From Muribaculaceae bacterium (GTDB lineage: Bacteria; Bacteroidota; Bacteroidia; Bacteroidales; Muribaculaceae): a stretch of DNA of 64,000 nucleotides. The translations under genes were made by a program, and so were the position numbers. Under the pieces are notes generated by a model. It saw nothing but the letters and a program-made list of their open reading frames with translations. It made no database searches and had not been told where the DNA came from. The stretch covers positions 1 to 64,000 of the forward strand of contig JAGAJP010000066.1 in assembly GCA_017626045.1 (NCBI GenBank). The letters are read 5' to 3'. This document shows, one piece after another, positions 51,332 to 58,442 of this stretch (its first letter is position 1; each line of letters opens with the position of its first letter).

Positions 51332-52610
51332 AGGGTTCTGCCCCCGTAATTTTTACGTTTATAAATTCTCCCGGCATGGCGTCGGATTCTTCCACATACA
51401 CCTCGGGATCCACTTCCGGCGAGTCCCATTGTGTGCGCCCTATCCGCGTGTCGCCCTCTATCCTGTCGATCAATACGCGTACTTCCTTTCCTATCATCTC
51501 CAGATTGCGCTGCAGGGCGATTTCTTCCTGCACGCGCATCAGTTCATCGAGGCGCGTCTGCTTGGTGTCTTCCGGAATCGGGTCTCCGAGATTTTTCGCC
51601 GCCCAGGTGTCGTCTTCCTCGCTGTATGCGAATGCCCCCATGCGCTCGAATCGCTCTTCTTTCACGAAGTCGAGGAGTTGTGAGAATTCCTCGTCACCCT
51701 CGCCGGGGAAGCCCACCATCATTGTGGTACGTATCTTGAGGTCGGGCACGCGCCGGCGCATCTCGGCGAGAAGTTCTCGCGTCTGCTGTCCGTTGATATG
51801 GCGTCGCATGCTTTCGAGCACCGGGTCCGCTATGTGCTGGAGTGCGATGTCGATGTATTTGCACACGTTGTCGCGCTTTGCCATCACGTCGAGCACGTCC
51901 ATCGGGAAGTCGGAAGGATAGGCGTAATGGAGTCGTATCCATTCCACTCCCGGTATGTCCGCCATCCTGTCGACGAGTTCCGCGAGGGCATGACGCCCGT
52001 AGAGGTCGGTGCCGTAACTGCTCAGGTCCTGGGCAATGACATTGAATTCCTTTACGCCTTCCGCCACGAGCTGACGTGTCTCATCAAGTATCTCCTCGAT
52101 ATGCCGTGAGGTGTGGCGCCCCGTGATGAGCGGTATGGCGCAGAAAGCGCAAAACCTGTTGCACCCTTCGGAAATCTTCATATATGTGCTGTATGGGGGA
52201 GTGGTCAGCGTGCGTTCCCAGTCCTTGGCATCAGCCCTTTCGGATGCGTTTCTTGACGGCAGACGGTCGATGAAGTCCTTCCAGTCAAATTTGCCATACC
52301 AGACGTCCACTTCCGGAATCTCCGTCTTCAGGTCGTCGAGATACCGCTGGGAGAGACACCCCATCACGGCTATCCTGCCTATCTTGCGCGAATTCTTCAG
52401 TTCCGAGAGCTGGAGGATGAGGTCTATCGACTCTTCCTTCGCGTCCTGAATGAAACCGCAGGTGTTGACCACCACCCATTCCCCTGATGGGTTCTCAGGG
52501 TCATGGCTCACCGAGTATCCCTTGTCGGCGAGCCTTCGCAGCAACCGCTCGCTGTCCACGAGGTTTTTGCTGCATCCCATCGATATGACGTCTATGTGTC
52601 CTTTCTTCAT
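51306..52610 (-). CDS. rimO: Ribosomal protein uS12 methylthiotransferase
   Basis: 434 residues. The N-terminal domain has the three cysteines of the first cluster (GCSKNLVDSE, NTCGFI, GCLSQRY). The radical-SAM cluster is CNRFCAFCAIP near residue 150. Then GFPGEGDEEF, and a C-terminal TRAM domain (VRVLIDRIEGD). It adds a methylthio group to Asp of protein S12. The short SMGCSKNLVDSE start is diagnostic of RimO as opposed to MiaB. It lies 6 bases after ftsY. Confidence 0.95.
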   Translation of the reverse strand: MKKGHIDVISMGCSKNLVDSERLLRRLADKGYSVSHDPENPSGEWVVVNTCGFIQDAKEESIDLILQLSELKNSRKIGRIAVMGCLSQRYLDDLKTEIPEVDVWYGKFDWKDFIDRLPSRNASERADAKDWERTLTTPPYSTYMKISEGCNRFCAFCAIPLITGRHTSRHIEEILDETRQLVAEGVKEFNVIAQDLSSYGTDLYGRHALAELVDRMADIPGVEWIRLHYAYPSDFPMDVLDVMAKRDNVCKYIDIALQHIADPVLESMRRHINGQQTRELLAEMRRRVPDLKIRTTMMVGFPGEGDEEFSQLLDFVKEERFERMGAFAYSEEDDTWAAKNLGDPIPEDTKQTRLDELMRVQEEIALQRNLEMIGKEVRVLIDRIEGDTRIGRTQWDSPEVDPEVYVEESDAMPGEFINVKITGAEPFELFGKLV

Positions 52611-52616
52611 AGCAAA

Positions 52617-53585
52617 TTATTTCGCCGCGTCGCCGAAGAGTGACTTGACGAATTCATCACTGTGGAAAATCTGAAGGTCTTCCATCTTTTCTCCTATGCC
52701 GATATATTTCACTGGTATGTTAAGCTGGTCGCTGATTCCTATCACCACGCCCCCCTTTGCGGTGCCGTCGAGTTTTGTCACGGCAAGAGCGTTTACTTCG
52801 GTCGCAGCAACAAACTGGCGAGCCTGCTCGTAGGCGTTCTGCCCGGTGCTTCCGTCAAGCACCAGGAGCACTTCCTGAGGCGCGTCTGGCACTACCTTCT
52901 GCATCACTTTCTTCACCTTCGAAAGCTCGTTCATCAGTCCCGCCTTGTTGTGGAGACGTCCGGCGGTGTCGATTATCACCACGTCGGCGCCATGCGCCTT
53001 CGCGCTGCTGAGGGTGTCGAATGCCACTGCGGCGGGGTCGCTGCCCATCTTCTGCTTCACCACCGGCACTCCGGCACGCTCGCCCCAGATGTCGAGCTGC
53101 TCGATGGCGGCGGCGCGGAACGTGTCTGCCGCTCCGAGTATCACCTTGTTGCCGGCTGCCTTATACTGATGGGCGAGTTTCCCGATTGTCGTGGTCTTGC
53201 CGACACCGTTGACCCCCACCACCATTATGACGTATGGCTTTTTGTTGTCGGGAATCTCGAAGTCGCCGAGTCCGTCTTCCTTGTCGGGACGTGCCAGCAT
53301 GTCGGTGATTTCCTCGCAGAGTATCCTGTTGAGTTCCGATGACCCGACATATTTGTCGCGAGCCACCCTTTCCTCCAGCCGTTCGATAATCTTCAGAGAC
53401 GTATCCACGCCCATGTCGGAGGTGATGAACACTTCCTCCAGATTGTCAAGAACTTCGTCATCGACTTTTGATTTGCCGGCGACGGCTCTTGTGATCTTTT
53501 CCCATACCCCCTGTTTGGTCTTTTCAAGCCCGGAGTCCAGCTGCTCTTTTTTCTCTTTGGAGAATAATTTTTTAAAGAATCCCAT
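52617..53585 (-). CDS. ftsY: Signal recognition particle receptor FtsY
   Basis: 322 residues: basic start (KKLFSKEKKEQ), helical N domain, and GTPase G domain with GVNGVGKTTTIGKLA, ADTFRAAAIEQL, DTAGRLHN, TKLDGTAKGG and GIGEKMEDLQIF. There is no long acidic A domain, as usual outside Proteobacteria. It receives ribosome-nascent chain complexes at the inner membrane. It heads ftsY-rimO-menF-pepO with a perfect promoter. Confidence 0.96.
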   Translation of the reverse strand: MGFFKKLFSKEKKEQLDSGLEKTKQGVWEKITRAVAGKSKVDDEVLDNLEEVFITSDMGVDTSLKIIERLEERVARDKYVGSSELNRILCEEITDMLARPDKEDGLGDFEIPDNKKPYVIMVVGVNGVGKTTTIGKLAHQYKAAGNKVILGAADTFRAAAIEQLDIWGERAGVPVVKQKMGSDPAAVAFDTLSSAKAHGADVVIIDTAGRLHNKAGLMNELSKVKKVMQKVVPDAPQEVLLVLDGSTGQNAYEQARQFVAATEVNALAVTKLDGTAKGGVVIGISDQLNIPVKYIGIGEKMEDLQIFHSDEFVKSLFGDAAK

Positions 53586-53603
53586 TGTTTCCGTATTTTA
53601 CTA

Positions 53604-53635
53604 CAAAATTAACCTTTTTTATTCATATTGGCAAA
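53604..53635 (-). promoter_or_regulatory. Promoter of the ftsY operon
   Basis: On the minus strand TTTG (53635-53632), 20 bases, then TAATTTTG (53611-53604): a perfect match 20 bases before the ATG. The -33 box is itself part of another TAnnTTTG (53639-53632). Confidence 0.7.
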
Positions 53636-53687
53636 TTTAATGCCAAATAACAATGAAATTCAATCACCATCAGCTTCCGAAAATCTA

Positions 53688-53766
53688 ATTGAGAATTGAG
53701 AATTGAGAATTACTTCAGCGAGAAGCCAATTATGCATTATGAATTATGCATTATGAATTATGCATT
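53688..53766. repeat. AT-rich composite repeat, short copy
   Basis: Three gagaatt units (53691-53711), a short spacer, then gagaagccaattatgc and two gcattatgaatt units (53720-53766). It repeats the two outer blocks of 16811-16982 without the middle. The stop codon and the last residues of nrdG lie inside it. Confidence 0.75.
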
Positions 53767-54217
53767 GTTTTAAGATTCTCTGATTAGAACTCCCCCGGAA
53801 AAGCAGGTCCGGGTCGCGGAGCGATTCCACGAAGGGCCCGTCGACCACCGTGTCGACAAACTTAAGCGGTAGCGACAGCCTCGGCGAGGCAAGGATCTCC
53901 TCAATGGTGAAGCCGGTGTAAAGCCATACTGTATGCCCTGTCTTGAAGATGGCTTCAGCAAGCGCCGCCGTCGTCTCGGGATGGTACAGCGGGTCCCCTC
54001 CCGTGAGGGTGACGTCGAAGTCTTCCTCTTCCACTATCGCCATTATCTCGTCGAGTGTCATGGTCTCTCCCGCGTCGAAGTCCCACGACTGGGGGTTGTG
54101 GCACCCGGGACACCGGTGCCGGCACCCCGCAAGATAGATGGCGGTCCTGAAACCCGGACCGTCAACCGTGGTGCCCCGCACTATGTCGAGCACCTGATAT
54201 GTGATGTCGTTGCTCAT
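53744..54217 (-). CDS. nrdG: Anaerobic ribonucleotide reductase activating protein
   Basis: 157 residues. The radical-SAM cluster is GCRHRCPGCHNPQSWDF, with Cys spacing 3 and 2. SAM-binding residues are in TLTGGDPLYHPE. FVDTVVDGPFVESLRDPDLLFRGSSNQRI is the usual NrdG end (quoted in part). It creates the glycyl radical on NrdD. It overlaps nrdD by four bases (ATGA). Its final codons (QCIIHNA) and stop are read from an AT-rich repeat, so the native C-terminus may have been replaced. Confidence 0.94.
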   Translation of the reverse strand: MSNDITYQVLDIVRGTTVDGPGFRTAIYLAGCRHRCPGCHNPQSWDFDAGETMTLDEIMAIVEEEDFDVTLTGGDPLYHPETTAALAEAIFKTGHTVWLYTGFTIEEILASPRLSLPLKFVDTVVDGPFVESLRDPDLLFRGSSNQRILKQCIIHNA

Positions 54218-56418
54218 TTGTGTACCACGCGGTCTTTAAGCTCGGCGAGCTTGCCTGAGTTCCATCTGTCGGTGGTGCCGACCAGATACCCGGTGATGCG
54301 CTGTATGGTCTCGAAACGAGTTCCGCATTTCGGACATACCTGCTGGTCTTTCTCGGCGTTCTCGTATCCGCACTTCGGGCAGTGGTTGCGGTTGTGGTTC
54401 ACCGACCCGTAGCCCATGTTGTACTTGTCGAGCATATCCACTATCTGCATGATGCATTCCTCGTTGTGGGTGGCGTCGCCATCTATCTCCACATAGAAGA
54501 TATGGCCGCCGCCGGTCAACTCGTGGTAAGGAGCCTCCACTTTCGCCTTGTGGCGCGGCGAGCAGTGGTAATACACCGGCACGTGGTTGGAGTTGGTGTA
54601 GTAGTCCTTGTCGGTGACTCCCGGAATGACTCCGAAGGTGGCGCGGTCACGCTTGGTAAACCGTCCGCTGAGTCCTTCCGCCGGAGTTGCGAGCACGGAG
54701 TAGTTGTGGCCGTATCTCTCGCAGAATTCGTTGACACGCGATTTCATGCGTCCCACGATGCGCAGCCCGAGCTGCTGTGCCTCCTCGCTTTCGCCGTGAT
54801 GCTTTCCGGTGAGGGCTATCAGACATTCGGCAAGTCCGATGAATCCGATGCCGAGCGTTCCCTGATTGATTACGGATTCTATGGTGTCGTCGGGCGACAG
54901 GTTTTCCGAACCGTTCCAGAGTGTGCCCATGACAAGGGGAAACTGCTTGGCGAGTGCTGTCTTCTGAAACTGAAAACGGTCGTCGAGCTGTCGTGCCGTT
55001 ATCTCGAGTATGTCGTCAAGACGCTCGAAGAAACGCTCGATGCGTTCTTTCTCGTCTTTGATGCCCATGCACTCTATTGCGAGACGCACGATGTTGATGG
55101 TGGAGAAAGACAGGTTGCCGCGTCCGATGGATGTCTTTTTGCCGTATCTGTTCTCAAACACCCTCGTGCGGCACCCCATGGTCGCCACTTCGTATTCGAA
55201 ACGCCTCGGGTCGTCCGCCTTCCATAGTTCATGCCGATTGTAGGTGGCGTCGAGATTCAGGAAGTTGGGGAAGAATCTGCGCGCCGCCACCTTGCATGCC
55301 AGTCTGTACAGGTCATAGTTGCGGTCTTCAGGCAGATAGCTCACGCCTCGTTTCTTCTTCCATATCTGGATAGGGAAAATGGCGGTCGCGCCGTTGCCCA
55401 CTCCCTCGTATGTGCAGTTGAGGAGCTCGCGGATCACACACCGTCCCTCGGCGGAGGTGTCGGTGCCGTAGTTTATGGAACTGAACACCACCTGGTTGCC
55501 GCCGCGCGAGTGGATGGTGTTCATGTTGTGGATAAACGCCTCCATCGCCTGGTGCACCCTGCTCACTGTTCTGTTGACGGCATGCTGGATGAGTCTCTCG
55601 TCTCCCTCGAGATTTTCCAGGCTCTTCTTCTCGTAGTCGGTAAGCTCGATGTCGTCAAATTCATGGAGGTCCCTTCCGGTGAGTGGTTCGAGCACACGGA
55701 GCTCTTCCTTGAATGTGGTGCGCACGAACGGCGCGAGATAGAAGTCAAAGGCGGGAATCGCCTGACCGCCGTGCATCTCGTTTTGCGCCGTCTCGAGAGA
55801 GATGCAGGCGATGACGCCGGCGGTCTCTATGCGTTTTGGGGCGCGGCTCTCTGCGTGGCCGGCTACGAATCCGTTGTCGAGAAGTCTGTCGAGGGGATGC
55901 TGTACGCACGTGAGGCTTTTAGTGGGGTAGTAGTCTTTGTCGTGGATGTGCAGATAGTTGTTTTTCACCGCCTGCTTCACCTCGCTGTCGAGCAGATAGT
56001 CGTCCACAAACGGTTTTGTGGTCTCGGACGCGAACTTCATCATCATGCCCGCCGGGGTGTCGGCGTTCATGTTTGCGTTTTCCCTCGTGATGTCGTTGCT
56101 TTTAGCCTCTATGATCTCCAGGAATATGTCGCGTGTCTTGGCGCGTCTTGCTATCGAACGCTGGTCGCGGTAGGCGATATAACGTTTCGCCACGTCCTTG
56201 CGGGCGGACTTCATGAGCTCTATCTCCACTCTGTCCTGGATTTCCTCCACGGTCATCCGCTCGTTTCCGGTCATCCCTATGCGGTCGGTGATACGCTGGA
56301 TCAGCGCCTCGTCCTCCCCTTGGTCGGTGGCAATCATCGCCTTGCGTATCGCCGCCTTTATCTTTTCTTCGTTATATCCCACGACCCTTCCGTCGCGCTT
56401 TTCCACTGTCTGTATCAT
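54214..56418 (-). CDS. nrdD: Anaerobic ribonucleoside-triphosphate reductase
   Basis: 734 residues. The N-terminal ATP-cone (1 to about 92; VEKRDGRVVGYNEEKIKAAI) is the allosteric site. The barrel follows, with active-site Cys candidates in FSSINYGTDTSAEGRCV and MGCRTRV. A zinc ribbon lies near 670-700 (CPKCGYENAEKDQQVCPKCG), and the glycyl-radical segment RITGYLVGTTDRWN is near the end. It makes deoxyribonucleotides without oxygen, activated by NrdG. The leader contains a perfect 23-bp inverted repeat. Confidence 0.95.
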   Translation of the reverse strand: MIQTVEKRDGRVVGYNEEKIKAAIRKAMIATDQGEDEALIQRITDRIGMTGNERMTVEEIQDRVEIELMKSARKDVAKRYIAYRDQRSIARRAKTRDIFLEIIEAKSNDITRENANMNADTPAGMMMKFASETTKPFVDDYLLDSEVKQAVKNNYLHIHDKDYYPTKSLTCVQHPLDRLLDNGFVAGHAESRAPKRIETAGVIACISLETAQNEMHGGQAIPAFDFYLAPFVRTTFKEELRVLEPLTGRDLHEFDDIELTDYEKKSLENLEGDERLIQHAVNRTVSRVHQAMEAFIHNMNTIHSRGGNQVVFSSINYGTDTSAEGRCVIRELLNCTYEGVGNGATAIFPIQIWKKKRGVSYLPEDRNYDLYRLACKVAARRFFPNFLNLDATYNRHELWKADDPRRFEYEVATMGCRTRVFENRYGKKTSIGRGNLSFSTINIVRLAIECMGIKDEKERIERFFERLDDILEITARQLDDRFQFQKTALAKQFPLVMGTLWNGSENLSPDDTIESVINQGTLGIGFIGLAECLIALTGKHHGESEEAQQLGLRIVGRMKSRVNEFCERYGHNYSVLATPAEGLSGRFTKRDRATFGVIPGVTDKDYYTNSNHVPVYYHCSPRHKAKVEAPYHELTGGGHIFYVEIDGDATHNEECIMQIVDMLDKYNMGYGSVNHNRNHCPKCGYENAEKDQQVCPKCGTRFETIQRITGYLVGTTDRWNSGKLAELKDRVVHK

Positions 56419-56460
56419 ATCCGGAGCCTCTTGGTGTTTTAGGTTGATTGTTTGGTTGAT

Positions 56461-56587
56461 GTGAAGTTGTTTCTACTTATTTCCAAATCATCGGTCACGA
56501 TGCCCGCATCGCTGCCTCTTCGCGTGAAAGAATTCGCTCGAAAACCTGACGAAATCTTAACAAAGAAATAAGTAGAAACAACTTCAC
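56461..56587 (-). ncRNA. nrdD leader element: 23-bp inverted repeat around 81 bases
   Basis: The arm 56461-56483 (begins gtgaagttgtttctac) is the exact reverse complement of 56565-56587. The predicted transcript from the promoter at 56590-56619 would start within a few bases of the outer arm, so the mRNA leader could fold into a 23-bp stem holding 81 bases, themselves with a cgatg-cccg-catcg hairpin (56508-56521 region). The inner arm ends 42 bases before the nrdD ATG. Alternatives are an invertible DNA segment or a small mobile element. Confidence 0.55.
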
Positions 56588-56589
56588 TG

Positions 56590-56619
56590 CAAAGTTATAT
56601 AAAATCTCCAATATGACAA
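56590..56619 (-). promoter_or_regulatory. Promoter of nrdDG
   Basis: On the minus strand TTG (56619-56617), 19 bases, then TAACTTTG (56597-56590) followed by C: a perfect match. It directly abuts the inverted-repeat leader. Confidence 0.7.
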
Positions 56620-56621
56620 AT

Positions 56622-56673
56622 AAAAATTCCGAAAAGTTTTCAGAAATTTTCATTTTTGGAAAACTTTTCGGAA
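56622..56673 (-). terminator. Rho-independent terminator of the GH43 operon
   Basis: A 15-bp perfect stem (56627-56641 with 56659-56673) with a 17-base spacer, followed on the minus strand by TTTTTATTT. It stands about 87 bases after the GH43 stop. The stretch 56674-56759 is AT-rich and empty. Confidence 0.75.
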
Positions 56674-56759
56674 GTATAAAAATGATAAAATATTGTAAAT
56701 CAATAATATTTTAATTTGTTTTGGAAAACTTTGCGATAGTCATCGTGTTAAGATGTTGA

Positions 56760-58442
56760 CTATTTGGTGATATGGAAGTAATCCACATCGAGCCATCCGC
56801 TGTCGTTGCTCTTCCAGGGACGTGTGCAGTAGAGACCGACCTTTGCTCCGATCCAGTGTCCTTCCCTTACGTCCATCGGACGGCCGAAGTCTGTAAACTT
56901 CTTACCGTCGAGGCTGTACTGGAACTTTACCTGACATTTGTAGTCGGGTTTCTGTTTGGGATTCTTGGCTCCGGTCATCTTCACCACGGCGCGAAGCCAT
57001 ATCGGACCGCCGTTCTCAAGTTTCATGCTTGCTGTCTCCACTTCGTCCTTCCCTTTGTTGGCACCCACGCAGTCGGTCTGCACGAGGTATATTCCGTCGG
57101 GACGGCTCTCAAGAGCGAGGGTCGCGAAGTTGTAGCCCATCACCGCGAGACCACCCTTCTCGCCTGCCTCGGTCTTGCCGTTTTTCACTCTCGGGTTGAA
57201 GCTGACCTTGGCGGTTGCGGTGAAGTTCTCGTTGGGAAACTTCTGCATCAGCACGTTGGGCATGTCGTAGAGGTTCTTGGCACCCAGGGTGTGGTGTGAG
57301 AAGAGCCGGAGTGTGGAGTTCTCGGCGTCGCAGAAATACCACAGAGGCTGCGGATTGCCGTTCCATTGCCACTGCTTGCCGAGGGTGTTGCTGTCGAAGT
57401 CGTCGCTGTCCTGCGGTGTGGCTATCGGATAGGTGCCCCCCACATTGGGTTTTCTGTATGTCCTGACCGGGACTCCGCGTCCGTCGCCGTCCTTGTCGAC
57501 GCCTATCACGGGCCAACCGTCTTCTTTCCATGTCATGGGCTCAAGGTTTACGACACGTCCGTAGGGGCCTTTGTCCTGGAAATGCAGGAACCAGTGCTCC
57601 TTTCCGTCGGGAGTGTCTACCCATGCCCCCTGGTGCGGGCCGTTGATGTCGGTGTCGCCCTGTTCAATCACGTTGCGCCACTCATACGGTCCCCAGGGGT
57701 TCTTGCTGCGCATCACCACCTGCCAGCCCGTTGCGACGCCGCCTGCCGGCGAGAAGATATAATACCAGTCGCCTCTCTTATACATCTTGGCGCCCTCGAT
57801 GGTCTCGTTGTCGCGGTGGCCGTCATAGATTACCCTGTCCTCTCCGATCACGCCTGTGGCGTCCGGTTTCATCTCTATCATTCCTATTATGCTCTTCACT
57901 CCGGCACGGCTTCCGGCATATCCGTGGGCTATGTATGCCCTGCCGTCCTCGTCCCAGAAGGGACAAGGGTCGATGACGCCCACAACAGGATAGATGAGCC
58001 GGAGGTCGCTCCAGCGACCGCGCGGGTCTTTGGTCTCCGCCACGTAGATGCCTCGGTCGGGGTCGCCATACATCACGTAGTAGGTGCCGTTGTGGTAGCG
58101 GATCGACGGTGCCCACACTCCGTTGCCATGGCTCACGCCGTCAAATTCGGGCGCGGGATACCTGTCGGCTACCGCGCCTACGATGGTCCAGTTCACCAGG
58201 TCTTTGGAGTGCAGTATCTGCAGGGCGGGGAGGTTCGCGAAACTGGAGGATGTCATGTAGTAGTCGTCGCCGACACGGATGGCGTCGGGGTCGGAATAGT
58301 CGGCGTTGATCACCGGGTTCTGATATTTGCCGTTGTCTAAGTCTGAGACGTAGGCTTTCGACACATCCGCCGAAACGGGAGTCGTCATGATGCCGGCGAG
58401 CGCTATGGCGGCTGCCGTCGCGATTTTTGTGGTTTGCTTCAT
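56760..58442 (-). CDS. GH43-family glycoside hydrolase (xylosidase/arabinofuranosidase type)
   Basis: 560 residues from the ATG at 58442, which shares one base with the preceding stop (TAATG). Signal peptide KIATAAAIALAGIMTTPVSA. Five-blade propeller with catalytic base Asp in NADYSDPDAIRVGDDYY, pKa-tuning Asp in VIDPCPFWDEDG and acid Glu in NETIEGAKMYKRGDWYY. A C-terminal beta-sandwich (about 350-560) has KQWQWNGNP and SKDG-like KFQYSLDGKKFTDFG. It likely releases arabinose or xylose side chains in the periplasm. Co-transcribed with the beta-helix protein. Confidence 0.92.
   Translation of the reverse strand: MKQTTKIATAAAIALAGIMTTPVSADVSKAYVSDLDNGKYQNPVINADYSDPDAIRVGDDYYMTSSSFANLPALQILHSKDLVNWTIVGAVADRYPAPEFDGVSHGNGVWAPSIRYHNGTYYVMYGDPDRGIYVAETKDPRGRWSDLRLIYPVVGVIDPCPFWDEDGRAYIAHGYAGSRAGVKSIIGMIEMKPDATGVIGEDRVIYDGHRDNETIEGAKMYKRGDWYYIFSPAGGVATGWQVVMRSKNPWGPYEWRNVIEQGDTDINGPHQGAWVDTPDGKEHWFLHFQDKGPYGRVVNLEPMTWKEDGWPVIGVDKDGDGRGVPVRTYRKPNVGGTYPIATPQDSDDFDSNTLGKQWQWNGNPQPLWYFCDAENSTLRLFSHHTLGAKNLYDMPNVLMQKFPNENFTATAKVSFNPRVKNGKTEAGEKGGLAVMGYNFATLALESRPDGIYLVQTDCVGANKGKDEVETASMKLENGGPIWLRAVVKMTGAKNPKQKPDYKCQVKFQYSLDGKKFTDFGRPMDVREGHWIGAKVGLYCTRPWKSNDSGWLDVDYFHITK

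Noticed and set aside
55231..56442. A 403-residue plus-strand frame opposite nrdD
   Set aside because: It mirrors nrdD, whose ATP-cone, active-site and zinc motifs are clear, and it has no motif of its own.
56461..56587. Cobalamin riboswitch or NrdR boxes upstream of nrdD
   Set aside because: No B12-box-like sequence and no tandem ACA-AT-rich-TGT boxes are visible. The structure present is one long perfect inverted repeat instead.
57366..58340. A 324-residue plus-strand frame opposite the GH43 gene
   Set aside because: Shadow of the GH43 gene, which shows all three catalytic residues in order.
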